A stretch of 64,000 nt of DNA from Tigriopus japonicus (taxonomy: Eukaryota > Arthropoda > Copepoda > Harpacticoida > Harpacticidae): the NCBI GenBank assembly GCA_010645155.1, contig CM021320.1, positions 9,075,031 to 9,139,030 of the forward strand, in the 5' to 3' direction. Shown here in pieces: positions 24,861 to 36,105 of this stretch; positions within the stretch are counted from its first letter, which is position 1; the number at the start of each line of letters is the position of its first letter. A program made the translations under genes and the position numbers. The notes beneath the pieces were generated by a model. It saw only the letters and a program-made list of their open reading frames with translations, had not been told where the DNA came from and made no database searches.

Positions 24861-26467
24861 ATGACCCATCGTCGAAGGTCCCTTTTCGGTGCCATCGACC
24901 CCCAATTGACCCGATCCCAGCCTGAGATCCCGCCTCCTCGGGATCCCAGTAGTCAATGGATTCATTTGAACGACTCGGATTCGGATTTGAGCCAAGATTT
25001 GGCTTCGCCCGTGATTCGTACCCAAATACGGGACAATCCCGCGGTTCGTCCCGGTCCGAATGTGGTTCGAAGTTTGAGTTTTGAGCTACCTAGAGCCCCG
25101 CCCGTTCCGCCCACGCAAGCTATTCTCGATTCCAGTCCGGATTCGAAACCCTCGAGCCCGGATTTATTTGAAGAAGCGGATTTAGCACGAGGTATCGAGG
25201 AGCGAGACAGTCCGATCATTGAAACCTTGAGCTCTGAGGGCGGGGCAGGGGGATGGGCCACGCCCAAGAAGGATCATGAACCTGATCCTTGTCCGGGTAC
25301 GCCTTACATTTCGAGTAGAAAACGAAAGTTTTTTTTTTGTAAAGTAAACGAGGGATATAGGTATTAACAAATACGTCGTATTTACGGTATCTCCTAAATC
25401 TTTCAAAATCAAATGTTTCTTCGTTCATGTTTCTTGTTCTCGGTGTAACAGCGCTAGAACTCCCGCACTCTGAGGGGTAATATTTTTCCGATACTTTATT
25501 CTCCTACAAAGACATTTGGAGGAATTTTTTCGTTCTTAGGTCAAGTGTAGGTGATCTGTTCTGTTCAGAATTAGGTTAAAAATGTATGTCATCTTATTGT
25601 GAGGTGATATACCGGTTGATTCTCTTACTTATGGGTCACAGTCAGAACGGCGTACCGTTAACGTCCTTAAACTAGGGATTTCAATGTAATTAGAGACTTC
25701 AATTGTAATGCGTTCTATTTTATAACGAATCGTCACATTTAACGACCCTTTGTTACGTTTTAAATCACATGAAGATGACTTTAAGCAATGATTCTGTACC
25801 AACCCTTTGTTCAAAAAATTTATTAACCTCAACCTTTTTATCTCTTATAAAGGAGAAAATATATTTCTTTATTACCCATATTATTGGTTTTGCGCTATTG
25901 ATTTCGGCCCATCTCAAATTTAAAAATCTACAAGAAATGTAAGACGCATCCGGAAATTGAATTAAAGCTCCCAACACGAGTACGAAAAAGCGAAAGAAGA
26001 AATTCGGTTTGGCCGCCAAATTAGACTTGGTTTGGCGAGAAAATCAAACGGATCGACTCCTCAAAACTCACATTCGAGGAAATTCCTCCACTTCAACTTG
26101 CGCCCAATCCACTTCCGACACCGATTTGTGTCTCTTCATTGACCACGTCACAAATTACCGAGCTTTCAAAAACCTCACTTGTCATTGTTCTATCCAATCG
26201 GATAAAATCTACCAAGTCACCATTCAACCCGCCGATCTTCCTCAAATCCCTCTAGAATGTCTCGTTTCGGGCACCGAAATCCGAATCCCCGCCCCATTTT
26301 ACAGCTCTTCGCGTTTGTCCGAAAATAACTCGGTTCAAGTGATTTTCGGGATCCAGCGTCTCGAAATTTTAGACCAAACCGTGATCAAATCCACTCCGGA
26401 ATCCACTTTATTCACCTGGCATTGTACTTGCATTGATCCCGATCCAATACAAATTGATCAAGAGTGA
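24861..26467 (+). CDS. Possible SPIDR-like DNA repair scaffold, short
   Basis: A two-exon model (24861-25296 and 25968-26467) gives 311 residues. The donor GTACGC at 25297 and the acceptor before 25968 keep the frame. If the donor is not used, exon 1 reads to a stop at 25367. The first 145 residues are disordered, rich in Ser, Pro and Asp, with clusters such as NDSDSDLSQD. Exon 2 begins with a Lys/Arg cluster (a possible nuclear signal) and GLAAKLDLVWREN. It continues with short beta-like segments (LCLFIDHVT, GTEIRIPAPFYS, VQVIFGIQRLEI). This order resembles the conserved N-terminal part of SPIDR (DUF4502), a scaffold in homologous recombination, but the similarity is weak and recalled from memory. 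If correct, the protein is much shorter than vertebrate SPIDR. Divergence from SMC2 fits a chromosome-related role but does not prove it. Confidence 0.5.
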
Positions 26468-26537
26468 CCAACAAGCCATTAAATTAATTTAACTTTTATA
26501 TTAATATTATGTTGTCTGTTTTAGATTTGAGTTCAGA

Positions 26538-28852
26538 ATGAGTCGTGAACGGGAACCCGAGAATCCCGAGGACGATATCACGATCCCGAGGGCGGCAATG
26601 AACAAGATGATCAAAGAGCTCTGTCCAAATACGAGGGTAGCCAATGATGCGCGAGAATTGATCCTGAATTGTTCCACCGAGTTCATTCATTTACTGAGTT
26701 CGGAATCCAACGAGATGTGCAACAACCAACTGAAGAAAACCATCAGTGCAGAACATGTCCTTATGGGTGAGATTGAATTTTTGAAGTTGATTAGCATCTA
26801 CATGGTACATAAAGAGCTATTTCTGTAAAAAAATCATTTGTAATTATTAACAAAATTCCCTTCAAATATGATTGCTTGGGTTTTTTTACAAAAACCACAA
26901 TTCGGGCACATTTTGACTTGTTCCTGCAAACAAAAATGTGAAGTGTTATCTATGTGTACGATAAAAATTCAGGTTTGGATTTGACTAAAAATATGCCGAT
27001 GATATTTTCATTCCCTTACTTTCTGGGTAATATTTCCCCATTTTCTTAAAATGTGCAACTACGTCGATTTAAGAATGGCTAGTCGTTTTATTAGTAAAAA
27101 AAGTCTTTAGGTAGGATTCAAAAGCAAATGGCTTCGTCTACTATAATTCAAAATTATGCCCAAATTTTACGGGCAATAATGCGTGATTTCGCTCAACGCA
27201 TTATGCTTCAACTTGATCAAACCATTAACCATCCCATTTCAGCATTGGATTCGTTGGGGTTCAGTGATTTTAAAAAAGACTGCGAGGAAGTGCTCACCGA
27301 ATGCAAGGACGTGGCGGCCAAACGCAGACGTCAAAGTACCCGACTCGAGAATCTCGGCATCCCTGAAGAAGAGCTTCTGCGACAACAGCAAGAGCTCTTT
27401 GCTCGAGCTCGAGCCGCGGCCGCCGAGCAAGACATGCAGATGCAAATGAAAAACCAAAACAATCCCGACAACCCCACCAATCATTTGGCCATGCCGGGCA
27501 ATCAAGCTCCATCCACCTCATCCATTCAGCCTCCACTGCAAGTAAGAAGTCTTTCACTTGTAGTAGTGATGGACCGCAAGCACTCAAGCACTAGTGATGT
27601 GTTTCGAACCAGGAGTGCTGCCAGTTTTGCCTCTGAAGTTTATTGGTGATGTGTTTCGAACCAGGAGTGCTGCCAGTTTTGACTCGGAAGTTTATCGCTG
27701 TTAAAAAGGGCAGGTTGTATTGAACTTTTTTGAAAAGACCTAAACAGGGACCAATTTGGCAGCACTCGAACTAGTTCGATTTCGAGTTCCATGGATACTT
27801 ATGAAAATGGATTTCGAGTTTGCAGTGCTGCCATATTTTATGGCAGCTAAGGTCTATTGCTTGTTGAAAAGTTTAGTTACGGTCAGCCTTTTGACCAAAA
27901 AACCAAAATGGCAAAACTCTGCCAAAAATCCAACTCGAAACACATCAGTATCAAGCACTAAAAAGAATTGAGTTTAGTTTTTTCAAGAACATGCAAAACA
28001 AATTTTGAAATTTATGATTATCCTTCCTTAAATGGGTTGGTTTACATGTGTGTAATTACTAATTATTATTTTTTTATTAAAATTATTACTTATAATTACT
28101 AATTTTATAGTAAGCTGATTATGGTTTTGGTTAAACCCTCTTGACCAAAACTTGCGGTTTCGGTTGAGACCCCTTTCGGTTCATCACTAAATGTTAGCTA
28201 AAGTAGAGATGAGATAACCGTTTGACTTGGTAACCTTAAGGGGGAATGGTGCTCTGTATTAGAAGTAGTTTACTAGTGCACAGGTTTTAAGAGGACAGCA
28301 CAATCAACCACGCCATTTAGTTTTTTTTTCAAGTTCATTGAGCTCACCAATTCGTTAAATGCCAATCGGAGATAGGATTAGGTCATCCAAATTTCGATCA
28401 ACTCTTATGAAATAGTCGTGTCGAAAACTAGGTGGCTGCCCTCATTAGGTTACAAGGCACTTTGCAAAATGTTCTACAACATAAGAGCTAGTGAAATAGA
28501 ATCCCTTTGGCCCAGTATTAATTTAAAATCGAATGAACCACATGCTAAAACGAGGGCATTTTTTCAAAATTCACAAATAGGTGATAAAAAGTGAAAAAAA
28601 ATAGCCTAAATGCACATATTTTAGACACACAAATCACTCAATAATTGAAAAAGTGAAAAAAAATATATTCTAAATTCACGTTTTTTTAGATACACAAATC
28701 ACTCAGTAATAGTCATTTAGTATAAACTTTCACCTTTCGCTTTTTATTCTACTATTGAATTAATCCGTTTCTTTTCATTTCAGCCTCAAACACCCTCCAG
28801 GCTCAATTCCACGCAAAGCAACAATGACGACGATGATGAGGATTACTCCTGA
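26538..28852 (+). CDS. DR1: Negative cofactor 2 beta (DR1)
   Basis: Three exons (26538-26766, 27243-27541, 28784-28852) give 198 residues, slightly longer than the vertebrate protein. With DRAP1 it forms NC2, which binds TBP on promoter DNA and blocks TFIIA/TFIIB entry. The histone-fold region begins DDITIPRAAMNKMIKELC and runs to SAEHVLMALDSLGF. Next come RLENLGIPEEELLRQQQELF, the most conserved DR1 stretch, and a Gln/Met/Asn-rich region. An acidic DDDDEDYS tail follows. The joined codons at both introns are correct. Intron 2 (1.24 kb) is packed with nested miniature elements. Confidence 0.95.
27566..28187. mobile_element. Family B miniature element, with nested insertion
   Basis: TA plus GTGATGGACC starts the element and TTCATCAC plus TA ends it. 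The right part has the same CGGTTTCGGTTGAG-type sequence as the copy at 17561-17837. A family A element (27594-27948) is inserted in its left part. It lies within DR1 intron 2. Confidence 0.65.
27594..27948. mobile_element. Family A miniature element with duplicated left end
   Basis: The full element runs 27646-27948, starting GTGATGTGTTTCGA and ending TCGAAACACATCAG, then TA. A second copy of its first ~50 bases precedes it at 27594-27645, directly after another TA. Another copy of the family is at 52995-53288, about 85% alike by eye. The TA flanks suggest a Tc1/mariner-derived element. Confidence 0.8.
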
Positions 28853-28858
28853 GTCAGA

Positions 28859-28864
28859 AATAAA
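28859..28864 (+). terminator. AATAAA polyadenylation signal for DR1
   Basis: AATAAA lies seven bases after the DR1 stop codon. Confidence 0.6.
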
Positions 28865-28989
28865 ACCATCCGCACTTTTTGAACTGACAGTTTTATTGGT
28901 CAATGTAAAAAATATATAAATATGAAACCAATCAGAACTGGTTCTTAAGTAGTACAAGTAAAAGTATGGCACGGATTGTTCAATGGCAA

Positions 28990-29496
28990 TCAACCCAAAA
29001 GACCGGATTCGATCAAGAGGAAGTAGCTCGTGGTCACCAAACCATTCAGGAAAGCCACAACATAACAGATCTGAACAGGACCCGAATCAATCCAGAAATT
29101 CGGATCGATTCCCGGCTGAAAACTGTCGTAATAAGTTATCAAACTTGAGATCACAGTGACAAACAGTCCATAGAGAATGGGCTTGGTGATCCACAAGTCC
29201 CAAATGACACGATGATACAAAAGTAAGGCAATCAAGAGGGGAAACACTGCATTGTTATGTTGATAATGATGAAAGAGGATGGGAAGTTCCAATTCATCTT
29301 GACATTGATCGGCAAAGAGATGTTGTGGTTTTGGTTGAGGTGGTTGGAGTAACTTCTTGGGTGTATTATTTGGCTGTGTTGGGTGTGGTTTGGTCTTGGT
29401 GGTATGGATGAGTTTGTGTAGAGAATGTGGAGATCGTCTGCGACCACTTCGAAGGTTGTAGCCGTGACCGGCCATTTTCATGGCCTGTAAACACAT
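28990..29496 (-). CDS. Small multi-pass membrane protein, unrecognised
   Basis: An intronless frame of up to 168 residues, convergent with DR1 (137 bp between stops). Three in-frame ATGs (29496, 29481 and 29475) compete. The start MAGHGYNLRSGRRR at 29475 gives 161 residues. The first ~70 residues are basic and rich in Pro, Thr and Lys. Then come three or four hydrophobic spans (AVFPLLIALLLYHRVIW, ILYGLFVTVISSLITYY, ICYVVAFLNGLVTTSYFLLI). The YNLRSGRRR start resembles motifs in inner nuclear membrane proteins, but that is only a hint. No family is recognised. Confidence 0.6.
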   Translation of the reverse strand: MCLQAMKMAGHGYNLRSGRRRSPHSLHKLIHTTKTKPHPTQPNNTPKKLLQPPQPKPQHLFADQCQDELELPILFHHYQHNNAVFPLLIALLLYHRVIWDLWITKPILYGLFVTVISSLITYYDSFQPGIDPNFWIDSGPVQICYVVAFLNGLVTTSYFLLIESGLLG

Positions 29497-30956
29497 TTTT
29501 TCTTGTCCTTTTCCTTTAAGGCATGATCAATCGACCTGACAGCTTTGCTTCCTCATTATTTGTGCCCTGTGACCCCCTCCCTTAGCAGTGAGTCTCATGT
29601 GAGCGTGCTATCTCGCACATCATCCCTACACACATCGGCATTATTAGCGAGTTATGCGAAGCTAGCTTGCCTTTCCTGAGGAGGCATTCGGCGTTCTTCA
29701 TGTAGTAGTACCTCCTTTTCTTTCCTTCTTTCTCTGTGTATGGCTTCTTCCACTTTCGTCTTTGAGGGACGGGGTAACGCCCTCTAGCGGGTTGGCTCGA
29801 AACCAGAATTGCTGCAGGGATGCAAATCGAAGTTGCAAGATTTGGCGTTGCCAACATCATTGAAACAGTTTTTAAAGAAAAGTCCTTTTGTACGAAATTA
29901 GTCAGTCCCATTCAAAGGGAAAAAATGAGATTTTATTTTTAATTTAAGATAAGCAAAAAAACATGTTTATTAGCTATTTGCTAGCTTTTAAAGCTTATTT
30001 GCCATTTTTGGGTAATTGAATGCAAAATTTGTCGATTTTTGGGCAAATCAATGCAAAAATTGTCTTTTTTGGGAAAAATATGAAAAACAAATCTTTGGCC
30101 AAAATGTTTTGTTTGAGGGATGTATTGATTATTCAATGAAATGAAAATATTTTCTCTTAAATGTTCATACACTTGCATTTCATTTTATTGTTAATGAAAC
30201 ATGATGCTCATTTTCCAAATTTATTGCAAAGTTTTGCTACATTTTGGTGAATTTTCATGTCTATTTGCCATTTTGGACGCGTTTATTTGCCATTTTTTGG
30301 ACCTAAAAGGCATGCTTTATTTGCCAGAAATCTGCACCCCTAGTTATGACCCTACTTACAAGCACTCATTTGTCATTCTTTCACATCCAGAGGCAAACTA
30401 AAATGATGTAAGCTACGGCTCGACCAATGTTAAATGAATGTGGAAAGCCCTGAAAGAGTAGTGTCTAAAATATATTATTGGTCAAAGCCTTGACACTTCA
30501 AACTTATTTCTCGTTGATTTCATTTGCTGTAAAAAACATTAAAAGGAACTGAATAAGATTAATTATGCGCCAAGGCCTTGTCATAACTAACTTTTTCCTT
30601 GTTGAACTAGCAACGTCAATATTCAAATGTTCTTCAACTTTCCATTTCCTAGTATTTCAAATGCTGGATTTCCCAAATCACCTTCCGCGCTTTTGAAGTG
30701 ACACTTTTATTTAATCAATCTAAAAAAAATCTTCAACAAAAAGCGGGAAAACGTTTCTTTTGACAGTTGCAAAAAATTAACCTCGTAATCTGTAGAGGTT
30801 CCCGTTTCCACGCACAACTCGATACCGAGCCTTCCCCAACCGTTGTACCCTATCCCTAATCTCTTTGTTTTGAAATTTTCAAATCAGCCCTCCTTTCTAC
30901 CAAGCATCCTGTGGGTTTAGTTTGAGTCGTTGGTTCAAATCCCGCGAGTGCTCAAG
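29497..30956. other. Intergenic, AT-rich with repeated TTTGCCATTTT
   Basis: Between the membrane-protein gene and rhotekin. From about 29940 to 30340 the motif TTATTTGCCATTTT(T)GG recurs, and the stretch ends GAAATCTGCACCCCTAG, which resembles a hAT terminus. A matching left end (CAGGGATGCAAATC near 29816) is only approximate and lacks a target duplication, so no element is called. Confidence 0.35.
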
Positions 30957-33552
30957 ATGAATAAACGAGGTATCAAACGCAAGGCCGAAGACCAACCAGA
31001 CTCTTCGGAAGAGGGCGGTTCGGGCGTGGGATGGTCTAATTTCCAGATTGCCACCCGAAGACGCGAATCTTTGCGATTGAAATCGCAGATTTGCGCCACA
31101 CCCGGTTTGGTAGAAAAGGCCTTGAAGGACAAGATCCAAGTGGAAATGTCGCTCATTGAAGGCACGGCCAAGTTCATCTTAGCTTGCCATAATCAAACTC
31201 AGGTAAAGATATAACTTACCCCTCTTATATGAATGATGGATCTTAATTGGAAGATGTTGGGGTAATTTATGGAATTGAGGTCAGGTTAGATCAAGGTTTT
31301 GTTAGGATAGATGAGACTAGATTGGATATGATTATCATTGACTTGGACATTTTAGATTTCTGGCTCTGGGCATGAATGAATGAATGAATGAGAATTTGAT
31401 GAAATGAAACTTTAGGAGGACACAACCCAAAAATGGTTTCCGAGAAATATACTTAAACTAGTAACTAAAACATATGTTTAAATTGCCTAATGAAAGAGCC
31501 TCATGTGAAAATCGGGTGAGAATTTGAAACAAAAGGTTCAAACCAAAAAACATTCTTAGGAGCTGATCGTCTAATATTTTTTATGGCAGGGTTAGACATT
31601 TTTAAAGTACTATTCCTGACCAACCCACTTTTTAAAGATTCTCCAGATCTTCCAACACTCGTTGATATACTACATGCTTTAAAACTGTCGATTGTATAAA
31701 TTTTGTTGATGACTTATTTATTTATAGGGAATCTCATTCGTTGGGCTGATAGTTAAGAACAATCCGAAAAACTCCCATGAACGTGTCATCTTTCCGTAGC
31801 AATATCGCACTGTTATCCTATCACCAGTTATAAGTCTCTCTGCATATTACTATTTTTATAAATGATTGGCCCTTTGCAGAGTTTGGAAGCGGGCAAAACG
31901 TTGCTCGTAGCTCGTCTAAGATCGGACATGATGAAGTTCGAGCTCAACAAAATCCGTCGAGGGCGTGGTAGTCCGCCCAATAATCGTGGTAAACCCTCCT
32001 ACGCCGGTCTCAGCCTCTCAGACATTCGCATACCTCTTTTATGGCGTCGAAAAGTATGTTTCATCCTCATTTAAAACCCAAACTTATCCAACTAAACCCG
32101 CGTTTCCTAGGAACATTTGCATGATACGGTGGATTCACGACGATTTGCCGTGTTCGTGGTTGCCCGAATCGGCTCTCAAATCTATGATACCACTCTCATC
32201 GAGCCTGTTGATCGTCATGTAACGGATGTCTCATTGCCCGATGTACTTTTGTTCAGTAAGGTCCCACCTTACTTTGAGATCACCCTCGAGATCTACAGTC
32301 ATGAAATGGAAAAGGAATTGGGGCGTGGTATCACAGCTACGCCTCAGAAGATCGTCCGATCCATTAGTCGAGCGGTGGGACGAACCTTGACCAAATCGAT
32401 GAAGAACTTTGAGGATATCGGGCCCAAATTCGAACTCATTGCCTCGGTAACGTTGACTTTGGATGATTGTGATGAGAAGATCAAGAGTCATGAACTTTAT
32501 GTGGAGGAGAGTCATCGAGATCTGGGTGAAGAAGAGACCCAAAATCGCCATCAGTTGCCACTTTTTGGCCAGATTTGTGCTCGATTGGCCGCTTTGCCTT
32601 ATTGTTGTGAGGAAGAAGTTTTGAGCGGCATCTTGACGATGCGACGAAATGGCAAACTTAGAGAGATGTGGAGCAGTCTCATCGATTGGAAGCTCTGTTT
32701 ATGGAAGGATAAGAGTAACAAGGATGCTGCGAGAATGCCCGATCTCGAGATTCCCGTCACACGGAACACCCAAATCCAAGATTCAGGTACAAACATTTTA
32801 CCTTTTAGACATGGTTGTTTTCTGGGTGGGGATTTTATAGCTGGAATGGTGAGGAAAGAAGAGAAGAAAATTGGATAAATCACATGAGGAGGACGTTTCA
32901 AACCTGGCTAGTTTTTATAAACCTAAAGCAACGTTCAGTTTTGCAGAGATTTTTGCAAAGAATATTTATCTCTTTTTTTTGTTGTTTAATCATTGTCCTA
33001 AGTGAAACTTGGGAGATATTGGTTGCTAGTAGAGCACTATGATAAAATAACGCTCTAGTTGCCAGCTTGTAACATAAATATCCTTTTTACAAAAAAGTGG
33101 CGGGAAAAATCTTTCCTTTAGATACCTCTTCAGTATTTCATAATGAACGAAAATGAGTTATTCAGATTTGGCTGTCTCTTACATTTCACATTTCCATTAC
33201 CAGCTCATTTAAGCTCAAATGATGTTTTCACTGATATTCCGATAACAAATTTTTTACAAATGAGCTTACTCACTCTCACCAACTCCCTATTTCTTCGCCA
33301 ATCTTAGGTGACGATATATTAAGCATTGCCAACAAAAAGATCCGTTGGGAGTTTGTGTTCGAAGACAAAGAAAACCTTCATAACTGGCTCATCCATTTGA
33401 TTCAACACGCCCAAGATCATCGGCGATGGAAACAAGCTGCCGAGCAAAGAATGTTGGTCTATTCCCCTCAAAATGTGACCGTTCAACGAAGACCTTTCAA
33501 ACGAACCCGCAGTAAATTGGTCATGTTGTACAACGACATTGACCATTCATGA
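30957..33552 (+). CDS. RTKN: Rhotekin-like Rho effector
   Basis: Four exons (30957-31202, 31880-32053, 32111-32786, 33308-33552) give 446 residues. Rhotekins bind GTP-bound Rho and septins at the cortex. Residues ~50-110 form an HR1/REM-like helix (VEKALKDKIQ, then SLEAGKTLLVARLRSDM). GLSLSDIRIPLLWRRKEHL opens the anillin-homology region (about 130-300), with RFAVFVVARIG and HVTDVSLPDVLLFS. A PH domain (about 310-425) follows, with GILTMRRNGKLREMW and ENLHNWLIHLIQHAQDHRRW. This order matches vertebrate rhotekin, but the proline-rich C-terminal tail is missing, ending shortly after the PH domain. The start ATG is the first good one; a GTG-type frame extends upstream. It converges on the MPV17-like gene with 117 bp between stops. 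Confidence 0.93.
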
Positions 33553-33669
33553 GTATTAATATTCATATTCACCCAAAGAATACAATCTTTTGCCGACTGA
33601 TTTACAACGTCTATAATTCAATCCCATCGATATAGTTGAACATAATGGGACTTGAACGAGATCAAGTTC

Positions 33670-34329
33670 TTAGATGTCCGTGTACTCTTCAATACTCTTG
33701 ATAATACACAACATATTCAACCAGGTGAAACTAATAATACTGAGGAATATCACTCGGAACCTCGCCGGAACCAAGGCAAAATTAACCGCTTGAGCCGGGA
33801 TCCAAAACATGGATTCAAGCACAAAAGTCGGCACATATTTCTTCTTCACCTCGGCCAAAATATCACTTTGGCCTTCCAAATAGCTCAGAACCAGAAAGAA
33901 GAGGAACAAAGAAGGTGGACCCAAGACAAACTGATCCAAAAGCACCTTCCGAATCACAATCGATCGAGATCGACCCGAGAATCGTCGATCCAACCATCGA
34001 TACCAGAAATGCAAGATGGGAGGATAAATCACGCAGCCGAGAACGGCATATCGCTTCAAAGATTCGGTATCAATGGAATAAATGTGCTCGGGATCTCGCC
34101 GATGTTTGACCGCATTTTGAATGACTTGCTGAGTGAATTCGGCTCCAACGTATAAACCGCCAAAGGTCAAACTATTGATGATCACGGGATGACGACGTAA
34201 GATATTGGCGATGGAATCGCGGAAAGTTCGCTCCAATTTGGGCGGTTTAAATTGGGCATGCGGCCAACTACTGAGATTGCGGATTTCTCGCGCGACTCGT
34301 CGCCAAATCTTGGGGAATGAGGATGACAT
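33670..34329 (-). CDS. MPV17/PMP22-family membrane protein
   Basis: A single coding exon of 219 residues. The family forms small channel-like proteins of the mitochondrial inner membrane or peroxisome. Family marks are YPPILHFWYRWLDRRF near the middle, then VLLDQFVLGPPSLFLF, and the C-terminal WIPAQAVNFALVPARFRVIF. These match the pattern W-P-Q..NF..VP..R. Four hydrophobic segments are visible. The basic N-terminus (IWRRVAREIRN) could direct it to mitochondria; MPV17L2-like is my best guess. EIF1AD lies only 87 bp upstream on the same strand, and a splice acceptor sits 30 bases before this ATG. Confidence 0.88.
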   Translation of the reverse strand: MSSSFPKIWRRVAREIRNLSSWPHAQFKPPKLERTFRDSIANILRRHPVIINSLTFGGLYVGAEFTQQVIQNAVKHRRDPEHIYSIDTESLKRYAVLGCVIYPPILHFWYRWLDRRFSGRSRSIVIRKVLLDQFVLGPPSLFLFFLVLSYLEGQSDILAEVKKKYVPTFVLESMFWIPAQAVNFALVPARFRVIFLSIISFTWLNMLCIIKSIEEYTDI

Positions 34330-34416
34330 GAGGGTTCATTAAGGATCCGTCATGACCGACTGTAAGAAAAATAGCGGTTCAAAAGTAATATTCTTCATAG
34401 AAAACTGGAGGTCAAG
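34330..34416 (-). promoter_or_regulatory. Intercistronic region with splice acceptor
   Basis: Eighty-seven bases separate the EIF1AD stop from the MPV17-like ATG. On the minus strand CTATTTTTCTTACAG ends at 34360, 30 bases before the ATG, and is a strong 3' splice site. It could accept a 5'-UTR intron or a trans-spliced leader. A short upstream frame starts at 34353. Confidence 0.55.
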
Positions 34417-34959
34417 CTAGACGGGATGTTTATTATCTTGATCATCATCATCATTATCGGAATCGGATGAAGAACTGGAGGTCTCTTCGTCATCATCGCT
34501 GATCATAACCTGTTGACGATTAGTATTGACAAACAGATCACCGTCGGAATCGGATTCGGACTCGGATTCCGACCCGGATTCTTGAACTTTAACTTGAGCT
34601 AATCGTTTCTGGACTTCCTCTGCGGATGAAGGGGCGGTTTCGAATTCCTGGGGCCACACCCCTTCGCTTTTGAAGTATCGTATCTGGTCTTTGTAGAGAA
34701 CTTGGCAGATCTCGGCCTTGACTTTGTCGCCTTCGGGAATGGGTTCGACTACCACGAAATCGCCGCGTTTCACCCAAATACTGCGACGATATTTGGTGGG
34801 CATGGAACACAGATATTTGTGTCCTTGGGCGTCTTCGACCTCGTGAAGATTGTTGCCACGCCCACCCAGCACCCGGACCACGCTTTGCGTGGGCGTGGGC
34901 AGGCTGAAATCCTCGAGAACTTCGCGAGTCACGTGTTTTCTTTTGGTCATAGAAGACAT
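34417..34959 (-). CDS. EIF1AD: EIF1AD, eIF1A-domain protein
   Basis: An intronless frame of 180 residues from the ATG at 34959 (MSSMTKRKHVTREVL). The longer frame starting at 35028 lacks family support. An S1/eIF1A-like OB fold spans about residues 15-95, with RVLGGRGNNLHEVEDAQG, SMPTKYRRSIWVKRGDFV and GDKVKAEICQVL. All are diagnostic for EIF1AD, a nuclear protein implicated in 40S ribosome maturation. After about residue 120 the tail is Ser/Glu/Asp-rich and includes the conserved DLFVNTNRQ. No introns in either this gene or its downstream neighbour. Confidence 0.95.
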   Translation of the reverse strand: MSSMTKRKHVTREVLEDFSLPTPTQSVVRVLGGRGNNLHEVEDAQGHKYLCSMPTKYRRSIWVKRGDFVVVEPIPEGDKVKAEICQVLYKDQIRYFKSEGVWPQEFETAPSSAEEVQKRLAQVKVQESGSESESESDSDGDLFVNTNRQQVMISDDDEETSSSSSDSDNDDDDQDNKHPV

Positions 34960-35817
34960 GATTTCCAATGGGTTGATTTGTTTTTTGTTATGGATGGTGC
35001 AAGCAAGCTCCCAAGCAGCAGCGTGCACACGTGTTTTCAGGGTGACTAGGAGGTAGGGGTGTTAACGAGTCGGGCCGCGGGGTAATATGACTCGTAAGAC
35101 TTTACTTGAATCCGGGGAAGATGGGAATGACTCGATAGGTGAAACGTGATTAAAGTTTTTAGGATGGTTTAAGATATAAATAATAATAATACGTTTATTG
35201 CGACTAAAAGTCATGTCAGGTCGAATAAATATATATATATATATAAAATATATATCATATACTTAGTGGTGGCATGTCTAATGTTAAAAACGTTACATAT
35301 TGTGGTATCACAGGTGAGTTGACTAGAGTGATTTCAGTAGTTCCACAGCACGTCCATACAGGACGAATGTTTCACGAGAAAGATCAACAACAATAACCGG
35401 TTTGGTTTTGTGTTGTTTAGTTCGTCACCTGAGCACATAATGCAAACCAGTTAGAACCAGAAAAATTAATTCATAAATAATTATTTTGTCATAGTATCCT
35501 TATGACTCAGGTGACTTATAAAATATTCCTTTTTTCCAGTTTTCAATGGAGTAAATCAGCAATCAAGTTGGAAATTTTCTCATATCCACAGATGTCGGCA
35601 AAGGCCCGTAAACGTAACAAAATTTGGAATGGGACTGACATTCACAAAAACGGGGCATCACACTGCTTAATAAAAGCTTTTCTTTCTTGATCCATTAAGC
35701 CTCTAAAGAATATTTTTAAGTCAAGCTCAACAAATCTGAAATGTGTTCAGTGCTTCTTCAACCAGAAAAGTATCTAAATGAAAGCCTGATGTTAAGTCAT
35801 TTAAATTCAATATTTAT
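34960..35817. other. Intergenic upstream of EIF1AD
   Basis: Includes a TA-rich tract near 35230-35262. No gene or exon is supported. Confidence 0.4.
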
Positions 35818-36105
35818 TGCTTTGTGATGATGATTGCCCATGTTTTAAGCCAAATGATTTTTATCATTGGCATTGATGAAAAACATTCGTTACCTCAAGA
35901 ATGATATGATATAAATTTTCTTCTCTTTCTTTGTATTCAATACTTAACTAGGGTTTTAAGACCAAAGAACACTGTAAAGTGTTGAAAAATGATATTGAGT
36001 AGAAAATTTATATCATTCTTGGAAGGGAAGAATGCTTTTGAACAATCCCAATGATAAAAACCATGTTGCCTTCAACAAAAGATGGACAATCATCATCACA
36101 AAGCA
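35818..36105. repeat. Fold-back hairpin, arms ~108 bp
   Basis: Bases 35818-35925 and 35998-36105 are imperfect reverse complements over about 108 bases. The outermost TTGCTTTGTGATGATGATTG is exact and the innermost ATAAATTTTC is conserved. The loop is 72 bases. It is most likely a fold-back or miniature transposon; transcripts would form a long hairpin. Confidence 0.75.

Noticed and set aside
29582..29911. 109-residue minus-strand frame
   Set aside because: Low-complexity composition, no homology or splice support, in a repeat-like intergenic stretch.
29816..30343. Candidate hAT element with CAGGGATGCAAATC and GAAATCTGCACCCCTA ends
   Set aside because: The ends match only approximately and the expected 8-bp target duplication is absent.
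30930..30950. GGTTCAAATCCC in the rhotekin 5' region
   Set aside because: It resembles a B box, but the T-stem and acceptor stem do not form.
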